Both the position numbers and the translations under genes were made by a program. From Levilactobacillus suantsaiihabitans (GTDB taxonomy: Bacteria > Bacillota > Bacilli > Lactobacillales > Lactobacillaceae), in assembly GCF_004745505.1 (NCBI RefSeq), contig NZ_RKLX01000001.1, forward strand, positions 62,001 through 126,000: a DNA stretch of 64,000 nucleotides. Reading direction: 5' to 3'. Below the pieces are notes generated by a model. That model saw only the letters and a list, made by a program, of their open reading frames with translations. It did not search any database and was not told the DNA's origin. Numbering within the stretch: position 1 is the first letter of the stretch; each line of letters begins with the position of its first letter. Of the stretch, positions 51,444-60,661 are shown piece by piece.

Positions 51444-52328
51444 ATGAAGAAAATTCTGTTGGGCGCCCTGGGTCTGCTTGCCTTGACCCTTGCCGGCTGC
51501 TCGAACAACGCACTCACGACGAACAAGACCAGCTACCACCCAACGGCTATGACCGCGGTGATTAAAGGCAGTGCCAAAACGAAGACGGTGGCCTACCGCA
51601 TCAACGGTGGCACCACCCACCACGTCAAGACCGATGGCGGAACCTACTTCTTCCAGGTCCCGGCCGCAACGAAAACTCAGACGGTCAAATTAACCGCCGG
51701 CAAGGCCACCAAGACGGTCACGGTCAAACCAGTCACGGCCTTGGCGACTTATAAGACCTTTGCGGCCAAATACAACCAGATGGTAATTGCTAGTCATTTG
51801 CCAACCAAAGTCCAAAAACAACTGCAACAGGCCCAAAAGACCCAAGCGGCTACGAAAAAGAAGCTAGCCGCACTGGCCAAGACGGACCCGAGGGCTGCCG
51901 CAGCGGCGGCACAGCAACAACAGGCGGCTGCTAAAAAACTGCAAGCGCAAATGGCCACAGCTAAAAAGCAGGCCAAAGACGACCTCTTCCCCACCACGAC
52001 AAAAGACGGCTTGAAAAACCTGGTCGACACCCAGGACGTGACCGTTCGTGGCAACGTTCAGGACGGCAAGCTGATGGGCTTGTCCCTCATCGTTCCCACC
52101 AAGCAAATGAAGACCAAGGCCGGTCAAAAGGCCTTTGGGACCACCTTTGCCTTGCTGGGCACCACGTTAAAGGCCAAGCCGAAAGTCGTCATCAACAAGT
52201 TTGAAAAGGTCTTGAAGGACGCCAAGAAGAACAGCACCTCTACCAATACCAAGACGATTCGGTCTAACGGGATTCGCTTCAACACAGGCTTCTCCACGGA
52301 CCATTTGTACATCTACATGACTAAGTAA
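51444..52328 (+). CDS. Lipoprotein with Ala/Gln-rich coiled coil, unknown function
   Basis: 294 residues from ATG 51444, a better distance from GAGGG than the ATG at 51432. Lipobox LAGC gives lipidated Cys19. Residues 30-95 form a Thr/Lys-rich beta domain (possibly a carbohydrate- or wall-facing barrel), 115-180 an Ala/Gln/Lys coiled coil, and the rest an alpha/beta domain ending YIYMTK. Similar plans occur in lactobacillus surface lipoproteins. No catalytic motif seen. Confidence 0.78.
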   Translation: MKKILLGALGLLALTLAGCSNNALTTNKTSYHPTAMTAVIKGSAKTKTVAYRINGGTTHHVKTDGGTYFFQVPAATKTQTVKLTAGKATKTVTVKPVTALATYKTFAAKYNQMVIASHLPTKVQKQLQQAQKTQAATKKKLAALAKTDPRAAAAAAQQQQAAAKKLQAQMATAKKQAKDDLFPTTTKDGLKNLVDTQDVTVRGNVQDGKLMGLSLIVPTKQMKTKAGQKAFGTTFALLGTTLKAKPKVVINKFEKVLKDAKKNSTSTNTKTIRSNGIRFNTGFSTDHLYIYMTK

Positions 52329-52352
52329 CCCTTGTTGCTGCGAAGCCTCATA

Positions 52353-52473
52353 GTGGGAACTGGCCGCCTACAGCTCACCAAATATGGGTTGGAACGCGGT
52401 GGGACGGGCCGAGCCTGCAAGACGGTCTCGGCACCTCGCTTTGAGCCGAAGTTCACGTCTCAAAGACGCCAAC
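52353..52473 (+). repeat. Repeat family B copy, truncated on the right
   Basis: ACTGGCCGCCTACAGCTCACC begins about 32 nt after the lipoprotein stop, with CAAATATGGGTTGG, GCCGAG/CTCGGC and CTTTGAG/CTCAAAG; the third hairpin and right arm are gone. Confidence 0.8.
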
Positions 52474-52513
52474 TCTATTGACAACTTGTAAACCAAATCA
52501 CTATTCACTGACC

Positions 52514-52551
52514 CAAACGAGACACGGCATTTCGCCGGTCTCGTTTTTTTG
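52514..52551 (+). terminator. Terminator of the lipoprotein gene, beyond the repeat
   Basis: AAACGAGAC-CGG pairs with CCGG-GTCTCGTTT region, run of T after; about 190 nt past the stop. The remaining gap to 52778 shows nothing recognised. Confidence 0.87.
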
Positions 52552-52778
52552 ACGATTCAGATGTCCAACTAACACCTTTAGTTGTCGTAAATTCACTTAC
52601 TTTTTTGCGTCTGAATACAAGCTGACTTATCTTATCCACTGTCTTCAAGCGCAATTATTTTCATCCCCACTCGTCAGGCCGCATAATAACGGTATGCTGA
52701 GTTAGTGAAGATGAGCCGTGATTTCCCAAGCCAACTTTGCTAAGGCGGCAACATTCGTTTTTCTAGGGGGAGTTTTTT

Positions 52779-53282
52779 ATGCAAAACGAAGAAAGAGTAT
52801 TTGAGACGTTTCTTCGGCAGTATCGCGAAATTTTTCGGGTGCTGATCAACGCGGCTGAACAAATTACCAGTCAGTATTCGGTGAGCTTCGAACAATATTT
52901 GTTGTTAAAACAAATTCATGAACAACGTAATATTACGTTAAGTGAACTGGCTGATTCAACCCGGACGACCCGTTCCGCTGCGGCTCGTAAGTTGCGGGCA
53001 CTGTTACTGGACGGATTCGTGGAACAAGAGGCAAAGATGGACGACCGGCGGGTCAAGTACCTGCGGCTGACCACCAAGGGGGCCAACGTGGAACACGATA
53101 TCCGGCAAGCCTTTCTGCAAAGCGCCACTACCTGGGAGGAAATTCCGTCCAACTTGAGTGGCAAGGACATCAATGAATTCTTCACGCAATATCAACAAAA
53201 TATTGCGATTTGGGACCGGACACGGCCGAAGTTCCGTCGGCCAGTACTCCGGGCCAAGAAAAAGACTGCTGGCAACCATTGA
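52779..53282 (+). CDS. MarR family transcriptional regulator
   Basis: 167 residues; GGGGGAG precedes the ATG. Winged helix-turn-helix with ITLSELADSTRTTRSAAARKLRALLLDGFVEQE as the recognition helix and wing entry and DDRRVKYLRLTTKG as the wing. N- and C-terminal helices serve dimerisation. The tail (RRPVLRAKKKTAGNH) is unusually basic. It faces no divergent partner; target unknown. PepO follows after a repeat and terminator. Confidence 0.9.
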   Translation: MQNEERVFETFLRQYREIFRVLINAAEQITSQYSVSFEQYLLLKQIHEQRNITLSELADSTRTTRSAAARKLRALLLDGFVEQEAKMDDRRVKYLRLTTKGANVEHDIRQAFLQSATTWEEIPSNLSGKDINEFFTQYQQNIAIWDRTRPKFRRPVLRAKKKTAGNH

Positions 53283-53314
53283 AGATTCAGTGGCCGCACA
53301 CGAATACCCAAGAG

Positions 53315-53427
53315 CGTGCGCCAAAAGGCGATTAGTCGGCGAGCATTAAGGCTGCTAACCGAATAATCCCGGTGTTGGATTGTTTGGTTAGCAGTTTTAA
53401 GCGGAACCGGCTACCTTTTGGCGCACG
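53315..53427 (+). repeat. MITE-like repeat family A, best-preserved copy
   Basis: 113 bp between perfect 14-bp inverted ends, CGTGCGCCAAAAGG and CCTTTTGGCGCACG. Interior GATTAGTCGGCGAGCATTAA and TTGGTTAGCAGTTTTAAGCG match the copy at 21666. It is followed by TTTCAGCTATGTAAAG and a terminator, as in the other family A copies. A family B left end (CTGGCCGCCTTGCCG) is also seen at about 53533, so the gap 53283-53724 is mostly repeat. Confidence 0.85.
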
Positions 53428-53454
53428 TTTCAGCTATGTAAAGGGTGACACGAA

Positions 53455-53490
53455 CGAGCCTGGGAGGTTTTGTCCAGGCTCGTTTGTTTT
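53455..53490 (+). terminator. Terminator carried by the family A repeat
   Basis: CGAGCCTGG pairs with CCAGGCTCG with a T-rich tail. It also forms A-rich/T-rich flanks on the other strand. Confidence 0.87.
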
Positions 53491-53724
53491 ACCCCGGGTG
53501 ACCGGTAGTGACTTGTCCGCGACGTGGGTTGAACTGGCCGCCTTGCCGTTACGCGACAGCCAGGTTGGCACGCTGAGGCAGGACGGCTCAAGGTTACTCC
53601 CCTTCAACCCGTGATTTACCGCCCAATTGACCACTTTATGAGAATTTCGTGATAAAACAGTTTTCTTTTCGCGTTGAAAGGGTTAACCTGTTGATAACAA
53701 ATAGTTTTTAAGGAGGATTCTTGT

Positions 53725-55683
53725 ATGCGACTTGATAATTATTCGTCTAACCAAACACTCCCAACCATGGCGAGCGGCTTTCCGGTGGACACCGACCGAC
53801 TGACCGATGACCTCTACGAAGCCGTCAACGGCAAGTGGGCCGAGCAAGCCACCATTCCGGGTGACCACTCCTCAACTGGGGGTTTCATGGACCTGGTTGA
53901 CAACATCGAACACACCTTGATGGCCGACTTTGACGACCTGTTGGCGGGCAAACTCACTCCAGGTAACGCCGAAATGGGCGAGTTCAAAAAGCTCTACACG
54001 TTAGCCTTGAACTTTGACCAACGCGAAGAAAACGGCGTGGCTCCACTGAAACCTTACCTGGAGAAGATTGAAGGCCTCCGTGACTTTGCCGACCTGAATG
54101 CCCACCTGACGGAATGGTTCCTGACGGGCTTATCCACGCCGGTCACCATCAGTGTGGACCCGGACATGAAGGACACCGACCACTACGCCCTGTACCTGGA
54201 CGCGCCTAGCCTGATTTTGCCTGACAAGACCTACTACGCTAAGGATAATCCGGCGGCTAAGCAACTCCTGCCGATCTTCACCACGACTGCCGAAAAGCTC
54301 TTACAACTCTGTGGCTACAGTGCCGACCGTGCCCAGACCATCGTGGCCCAAGCCAAGGCCTTCGATGCCCAAATTGCGCCTCACGTCAAGTCCGCTGAAG
54401 AATCCGCCGACTACGTTAAGATGTACAACCCATTCCCACTGGCCGACGTCGATGCCAAGACGACGCAACTGGATCTGACTGGTGCCATCAAGGGCCTGAT
54501 CCACGACGCCCCTGCGCAAGTCATCCTGCCACAGCCAACCTACTTTGACGCCTTAGACAGCCTGTTGACTCCAGACAACTTTGAAAATCTCAAGAGTTGG
54601 ATGCTGGTCAACACCGTCTTCGATGGCACCGGCGCATTGACCGAAGAATTCCGTCAAGTCGGTGGCACTTATCGCCGTGCCCTGTCCGGCCAAAAGGAAG
54701 CCCGTTCCCAAAAGAAGGCGGCCTACTACCTGGCAACCGGCACCTTTGGGCAAGTGGTCGGTGACTACTACGGCCGCAAGTACTTTGGGGAAAAGGCTAA
54801 GGCTGACGTGCGCGACATGGTCCTGAAGATGACGGCCGTTTACCAACGCCGCTTGAAGACCAACACCTGGTTGAGCGCCGCTACACGGGAAAAGGCCATC
54901 GTCAAGCTGCAAAAACTGACCATCAAGGTGGGCTACCCCGACGAGATTGACCCACTCTACCAGCAATTCAAAATCGATGACCACGCCTCATTATTTGAAA
55001 ACCTGCAACACATTTCTGAAATTGCTATCAAGCACCACTTCAGTCGTTGGGGCCAACCCGTCGACCGTAAGCGTTGGGACATGAGCGCCAACACGGTTAA
55101 CGCCTACTACTCTCCCGACAACAACGAAATCGTCTTCCCGGCGGCCATCCTGCAAAAGCCATTTTACAGTTTGGACCAATCCAGCAGTGCCAACTACGGG
55201 GGAATCGGAGCCGTTATTGCCCACGAAATCTCTCACGCCTTTGACAACAACGGGTCGCAATTCGATGAGTTCGGGAACATCAACAACTGGTGGACCGACT
55301 CAGATCTGGCCCACTTCAAGGACCTGGCTCAGGCCATGATCGACGAATTTGATGGCATCGACTTTGCCGGCCAAAAGGTCAATGGGAAGCTGACCGTTTC
55401 CGAAAATATCGCCGATGCCGGTGGATTGAGCTGTGCCTTAGAGGCCGCTAAGTCCGCTAGTGAAATCGACCTGAAAGCCTTCTTCATCAACTGGGCCAAC
55501 GTTTGGCGGATGAAGGCCACCACGGAATACATGCAACTGTTACTGTCGATCGACGTTCACGCACCGGCCAAACTGCGGGCCAACGTGCAAGTCAAGAACC
55601 TCGACGACTTCTACACGACCTTTGACGTCAAGCCAACGGACAAGATGTACCTGGCGCCTGACAAACGGGTCAAGATTTGGTAA
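53725..55683 (+). CDS. pepO: M13 family metallopeptidase PepO (neprilysin-like endopeptidase)
   Basis: 652 residues, within the usual PepO range of 630-660. HEISHAF near residue 500 is the HExxH zinc motif; ENIADAGG about 60 residues later gives the third zinc ligand Glu in ExxxD; NAYYSPDNNEIVFPAAILQ just before is the M13 substrate-binding NAxY motif. No signal peptide, so cytosolic. It cuts oligopeptides from casein or other proteins. AAGGAGG precedes the ATG; strong terminator follows. Confidence 0.95.
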   Translation: MRLDNYSSNQTLPTMASGFPVDTDRLTDDLYEAVNGKWAEQATIPGDHSSTGGFMDLVDNIEHTLMADFDDLLAGKLTPGNAEMGEFKKLYTLALNFDQREENGVAPLKPYLEKIEGLRDFADLNAHLTEWFLTGLSTPVTISVDPDMKDTDHYALYLDAPSLILPDKTYYAKDNPAAKQLLPIFTTTAEKLLQLCGYSADRAQTIVAQAKAFDAQIAPHVKSAEESADYVKMYNPFPLADVDAKTTQLDLTGAIKGLIHDAPAQVILPQPTYFDALDSLLTPDNFENLKSWMLVNTVFDGTGALTEEFRQVGGTYRRALSGQKEARSQKKAAYYLATGTFGQVVGDYYGRKYFGEKAKADVRDMVLKMTAVYQRRLKTNTWLSAATREKAIVKLQKLTIKVGYPDEIDPLYQQFKIDDHASLFENLQHISEIAIKHHFSRWGQPVDRKRWDMSANTVNAYYSPDNNEIVFPAAILQKPFYSLDQSSSANYGGIGAVIAHEISHAFDNNGSQFDEFGNINNWWTDSDLAHFKDLAQAMIDEFDGIDFAGQKVNGKLTVSENIADAGGLSCALEAAKSASEIDLKAFFINWANVWRMKATTEYMQLLLSIDVHAPAKLRANVQVKNLDDFYTTFDVKPTDKMYLAPDKRVKIW

Positions 55684-55703
55684 TCCACTGCGATTGCGAA
55701 TAA

Positions 55704-55746
55704 GAAAAGGGTAACTGTGAAATTTTCTCACAGCTACCCTTTTTGT
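55704..55746 (+). terminator. Terminator after pepO
   Basis: AAAGGGTAACTGTGA pairs with TCACAGCTACCCTTT (one mismatch), T tract follows. Confidence 0.92.
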
Positions 55747-55784
55747 TTTGGCTTGCGTTGCGGACTCACCCGCAGCAATCCCGC

Positions 55785-56372
55785 TTAATCCTTCGCTTGC
55801 TTCTCCGCTCTCGCCGCGCGCCGGGCCGCCTTCTGTTCGGCCTTGGCCTTGTTGCTAGGCACCTCTTGATAGCCGTCCAAATGGTTGACGTAGCGGGCCA
55901 TCGCAAATAAATAATCCGATAAGCGGTTCAGGTACTTCAGGATGGCCGGTTCCAGCGGTTGTTCTAAGTTCAACGCCACCGCCGAACGTTCCGCACGCCG
56001 GGCCACCGTTCGCGCGTATTGGAGCTGGGCGCCCGCCGTGGAGCCCCCGGGCAAGATGAATTCAGTCAGCTCTGGCGTATTGGCCATGAAATAGTCCACC
56101 CGTTCCTCTAAGTGGGTGGTGTCGGCCAACGTGATCTCTTGATGGCGCTTCACGCTGATGTCGGCCTCCAGCATGTAGAGCTTGCGCTGAACCTCACTCA
56201 GTTCGTCGACCAGGTCCGGATGGGCACTCAGGCTAGCGACCACGACGCCCAGGTAGGATTGGAACTCGTCAATATCACCCAAGGTCACGATTTGGGCATC
56301 GGTCTTGGAGACCATCTTGCCGCTGACTTGCTTGGTCATACCTTGATCGCCGACCCGTGTATAAATTTTCAT
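55785..56372 (-). CDS. PduO-type cob(I)alamin adenosyltransferase
   Basis: 195 residues. YTRVGDQGMTKQVSG is the ATP-binding loop and GSTAGAQLQYARTVARRAERSAV the Arg/Asp helix of PduO-type adenosyltransferases, which transfer adenosyl from ATP to cobalt to make coenzyme B12. The last 30 residues are a basic Lys/Ala tail. It directly follows the B12-dependent ribonucleotide reductase on the same strand, so supply of cofactor to that enzyme is the natural role. Also seen in pdu clusters for diol metabolism, but none is here. Confidence 0.9.
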   Translation of the reverse strand: MKIYTRVGDQGMTKQVSGKMVSKTDAQIVTLGDIDEFQSYLGVVVASLSAHPDLVDELSEVQRKLYMLEADISVKRHQEITLADTTHLEERVDYFMANTPELTEFILPGGSTAGAQLQYARTVARRAERSAVALNLEQPLEPAILKYLNRLSDYLFAMARYVNHLDGYQEVPSNKAKAEQKAARRAARAEKQAKD

Positions 56373-56424
56373 AATTTCGTTGCCACCTTCGTTAAATGAT
56401 TTCGCTTACACTTTGATAATACAA

Positions 56425-56454
56425 GAAGCATTGACCAGGTACAATCAATGCTTC
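56425..56454 (-). other. Intercistronic hairpin between reductase and adenosyltransferase
   Basis: GAAGCATTGA pairs perfectly with TCAATGCTTC, loop of 10. On the minus strand only a weak TTGTATT follows, so partial termination or RNA processing is more likely than full stop. Confidence 0.55.
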
Positions 56455-56474
56455 AAAAAATAGCGATTTAATTT

Positions 56475-58727
56475 TTACCGGATTGGGCAGGCGCCACCGG
56501 CACAGTCAGATTGGTCGACCAGCTCGATGTCCTTTTGGTCATGGTTACCGGTCATGGCCGCAAACGTTTCGGCGACGTCAGCGGTGATTTCTGCGCGCTT
56601 GGCGGCGTAGGTATCGGCCGTGATGGGTTCCTTCGGTGCTTGCTTGAAGTCGGCGCCACTGTATGGCAACAGGGACGTGGACTTGATGGTGTTGCGGTAT
56701 TGGAGCAACAGGTCGCTGATTTGGTCGCCCTCTTCTGGTTGGAAGGTGATGGTGCAGCTGACCGCGTTGTCGGACCAGTACGTTTGCAGGAAGGCTTGGG
56801 TCGCAAATTGTTCAGCGATCGACACTTCCCCGGCGGACGCAAAAGCAGCGTTGTCGGCGTGAGCGGCCTTCACTGGGAATTCCACGCACATCGTGTTTTG
56901 GCTGTAGACGTCGGGTTCGACCTTGTAGCCACTAGCCTCCAGAGCTGGCAACAAGGGATCGCTGTCCTGGAAACGAATCCGTTGAATCAGGTAACGGGCG
57001 TAGTGGAAGTGCATCCCCTCGGAAACGCCGGCCAACTTGGCCACTGTCCCGGAAGGCTTGACCGTCGTGTGCTTGATGGACGGTTGGCACCCCAGCGTGT
57101 CGGAGTACTCCTTATCGGCCTGCACCACAGCATCGTACAGTGCACTGAACCGCTGAACGGCCGCCTGATTGTAGATCGGTGCCATGAACGTCTTGCCCGT
57201 TTCCGCATCATGCTTGGCTTCAAAGCCCGTGACCACGCGTTGTTTGAAGGTCTTTAAGATCCAGTCTTGAATCCCGGACATAGAAACGCCGATCCGCCGA
57301 TTCTTTTGAATGGCGTTACGAGAGACTTCCCAGTCGTAGTGGCTAAACGTGACTCGCTTGGTGTACCGGGCGCCCAAGCCAAAGGCGTCCTCGAGTTGCC
57401 AGCCCTGTTCTTCGGCCACGCTCGGGAAGATTTCAAATAGGTTGCAAGGTTCCCCGTTGCTCAAGGAAATTTCCCCACACGGGTTGGTCCCTTCAACGGC
57501 CTCATCAATGCCTTCTTGACGGCCATCGATCAAGCGGCCGTAGTCGCGAGACAGGCCCAGGTTGACGATGCCGGGTTCTCCGTTGTGTTGGATAGAGTCG
57601 GCGATGGGCTGGTAGTCGGTAAACGCACTGTCCACGGCCACACTGTTGTTGGACGCCCACCGGTGATGGTAAAGCTTGTCCTTGTCTTGCTTCATGGTAA
57701 TAAAATCATCGTCTTCGGCACCACCCAGCGCTAATTCAGCGGAACGGCGCACGTTGCCGGCCACGACGGTCTTACCGATCATGTTGCCCATATCCGTGCA
57801 GTCCACGGCGGTCAACTTGCGGCCAACCGCGTCGTTCAAGATGGTGTTGATGTCAAAGAGCATTTCGACCAATGGCATAGGACCAGAAGCCGTCCCCCCG
57901 AAGCCGTGGATGGGCGCATCCTTGGGCCGAATGTCGCTGATATCCAAGACGACCTTGGTCTTGCCATCGGGGTTGGTGCTGTCAAAGTGCGCATCGATCA
58001 TGTTGGCGTTGGCCAAGACCCAGCCCTCGCGCGTATCCGGCAAGCGGTAGTAGCGCGCATCGGCCAGGGAGTGGCTGTGCATCCATTCCGAGCGATCCAC
58101 AGCACCCAATTTGACAGACGCGTCGTAGGACTCGCTTTCGGCATCGATGACCACCGTCAGGTCCACGGCGTTGTCAACTTCTGGCATTTGGCTCACGTTG
58201 TCTGGCGTCACGGAGAAGCCGACACCGCCACCCTTCATTAATTGGTCGAACATGAAGGAAAATGGCATGGAAGCAGCGACCTGTTGGGGTTTGAGATAGC
58301 TGGGAACGATATGGCTATCTCCGTATGGTTGCGGCCGCACGGCGATGAACCAGCAGTTGTTCAAAGCATCCCCATTACGATGTTGATAGTCGGTCCCGGA
58401 GATCCACAGGTTCCGGCCAGAAGGCGTTGCGGCCAGGCCGTAGATCAAGCGGAATAATTTTTGCGCTTCTTGGGTCAGATCGGCGATAACTTGCGGATCC
58501 ACATCCTTGGCCTGTAGCCGGGGGTCCAAATTGATATTGCCTTCGACCACCCGTTGGACCGTTTCCGGCCATTCTTCATTGCGTTGTTGATCCGGGAGCC
58601 AGCGAGCGTAGGTCCGCTTATAGGTCACCCAGCCGAGTTCACCCCAATGTGGTGTTACCTCATTTTCTGTTTTGGCGATAAATTCTGGCGTCAGCCGTAC
58701 TGGCGCAGCGGTTTCTACGTTCATCAT
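56475..58727 (-). CDS. rtpR: Adenosylcobalamin-dependent ribonucleoside-triphosphate reductase (class II)
   Basis: 750 residues, close to the L. leichmannii RTPR. Catalytic Cys125 (NNCWF), then NPCGE with C417 and E419 and the redox partner C428 (GEPCNLF), spaced as in that enzyme; the C-terminal tail DCAGGACPIR has the shuttle pair C742/C747. AGGAGAG precedes the ATG. It makes dNTPs from NTPs using a B12 radical. The downstream adenosyltransferase provides the cofactor. NrdR-like boxes lie upstream. Confidence 0.96.
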   Translation of the reverse strand: MMNVETAAPVRLTPEFIAKTENEVTPHWGELGWVTYKRTYARWLPDQQRNEEWPETVQRVVEGNINLDPRLQAKDVDPQVIADLTQEAQKLFRLIYGLAATPSGRNLWISGTDYQHRNGDALNNCWFIAVRPQPYGDSHIVPSYLKPQQVAASMPFSFMFDQLMKGGGVGFSVTPDNVSQMPEVDNAVDLTVVIDAESESYDASVKLGAVDRSEWMHSHSLADARYYRLPDTREGWVLANANMIDAHFDSTNPDGKTKVVLDISDIRPKDAPIHGFGGTASGPMPLVEMLFDINTILNDAVGRKLTAVDCTDMGNMIGKTVVAGNVRRSAELALGGAEDDDFITMKQDKDKLYHHRWASNNSVAVDSAFTDYQPIADSIQHNGEPGIVNLGLSRDYGRLIDGRQEGIDEAVEGTNPCGEISLSNGEPCNLFEIFPSVAEEQGWQLEDAFGLGARYTKRVTFSHYDWEVSRNAIQKNRRIGVSMSGIQDWILKTFKQRVVTGFEAKHDAETGKTFMAPIYNQAAVQRFSALYDAVVQADKEYSDTLGCQPSIKHTTVKPSGTVAKLAGVSEGMHFHYARYLIQRIRFQDSDPLLPALEASGYKVEPDVYSQNTMCVEFPVKAAHADNAAFASAGEVSIAEQFATQAFLQTYWSDNAVSCTITFQPEEGDQISDLLLQYRNTIKSTSLLPYSGADFKQAPKEPITADTYAAKRAEITADVAETFAAMTGNHDQKDIELVDQSDCAGGACPIR

Positions 58728-58754
58728 AGCAATCTCTCCTGTCCATAAAGTCTA

Positions 58755-58800
58755 TACCAGATATAGTAGCGCATTCGCCAGGCAAATACAATATATGGTT
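58755..58800 (-). promoter_or_regulatory. Pair of NrdR-like boxes
   Basis: TACCAGATATAGTAG (58755-58769) and TACAATATATGGTT (58787-58800) resemble the NrdR box ACACWATATWTWGTGT and their centres are about 31 bases apart, near the three-turn spacing normal for NrdR pairs. They begin about 28 nt before the reductase start. Confidence 0.5.
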
Positions 58801-59350
58801 AAATTGAATTGTCCCTAGACATTTTCCGGCCAGCCGTTAATAGCAAATCTGAGCCAAAATGCAACTTTTTTCGTCCGCCCAATTAATTGTAATTGGACAA
58901 TTCAGCCGTTTCCCGCCAGAACGCGTCAACCAGCCGAGACAAACCACCGACACCCGGCGGTAGTAAACTACCCGCAGTCCTGGCCAATCAAGTTGGTGAA
59001 CCAGCCGCGAGTGAAATTAAAAAATTTTAAGTCTGGTCGGTCAGTGACCCAACCGCTCCAATTTTGCATGGTCACCCCATATCTAGGGGGTCGCTCCTAA
59101 CAGTCACTACTTCTAGTGGTTAAGACTGGGCTTCCCTGCCGTCAAACAGCCCGCCACTGGCTCTGACAAGCCGTGAGTCGCTTAGTCGTCCCCAATGCGG
59201 GTGCTTGCCTGGACTAGAGAGATCAGGGCCAGGGGCGCCGCTGAGGGGGATTGTGGCATGGCCGTGAAGTGGTTGGTTGATATAATTTTATTTATATAAT
59301 TAACACCATTGACTTTCTTGACTGGATATGAGAAAGTAGCTGTACCACCA
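58801..59350. other. Long intergenic region without a recognised gene
   Basis: No ORF with a ribosome site or family match. A 69-codon minus-strand frame at 59182-59391 is not supported. CCCGCCACTG near 59148 recalls a cobalamin riboswitch box but the rest of that fold is missing. Short AT-rich stretches at 59278-59310 could be promoter debris. Confidence 0.5.
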
Positions 59351-59353
59351 ATA

Positions 59354-59382
59354 CAAAAAAGCCCGGACCTGCAGTCCAGACT
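59354..59382 (-). terminator. Terminator of galR
   Basis: On the minus strand AGTCTGGAC pairs with GGTCCGGGCT (two wobbles) around TGCA, then TTTTTTG. Confidence 0.8.
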
Positions 59383-59461
59383 CTCTGTCAACTCAAATTT
59401 AATTCGTCCATAACGCCGTCACTAAGCGTGCAGTTCACGCATTATCGAGACCGCCTTTCGA

Positions 59462-59501
59462 CCGTTCCCGCCCGGATTGGGCAAACGGTCGGCGGCCGGC
59501 C
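59462..59501 (-). repeat. Degenerate family B left end after galR
   Basis: On the minus strand CCGGCCGCCGACCGTTTGCC, then a GGGCGGGAACGG block, follow the family B order CTGGCCGCCTACCGTTCGCC...GGTTGGAACG with several changes, 36 nt after the stop. Confidence 0.5.
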
Positions 59502-59534
59502 TCAACCTGACACTGTCGCTCATTCACTTCATCA

Positions 59535-60566
<1,032 letters not shown>

Positions 60567-60582
60567 TTAGCATAATACGTCA

Positions 60583-60640
60583 CATGGGGTTGCTGCCGCT
60601 GGGCACGGCGATTGCCATCCCCAGCCACGACAACCCCATG
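60583..60640. other. Large intercistronic hairpin between galT and galR
   Basis: CATGGGGTTG (60583-60592) pairs perfectly with CAACCCCATG (60631-60640) and encloses GCTGGG/CCCAGC. No T tract follows, so it is more likely an RNA processing or stability element or an attenuator than a simple terminator. Confidence 0.65.
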
Positions 60641-60661
60641 GACCAGAAGCTTTCATTCAGG

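Noticed and set aside
59140-59180. CCCGCCACTG, resembling the core of a cobalamin riboswitch, near the B12-dependent reductase
   Set aside because: On the wrong strand for rtpR, with no GGTGAAAATCC-like element before it or AGGAGACCTGCC-like B12 box after it, and no plus-strand gene downstream.
59182-59391. 69-codon minus-strand ORF in the gap upstream of rtpR
   Set aside because: No ribosome site, no recognisable motif, composition unlike a protein; its start lies in the region of the galR terminator.
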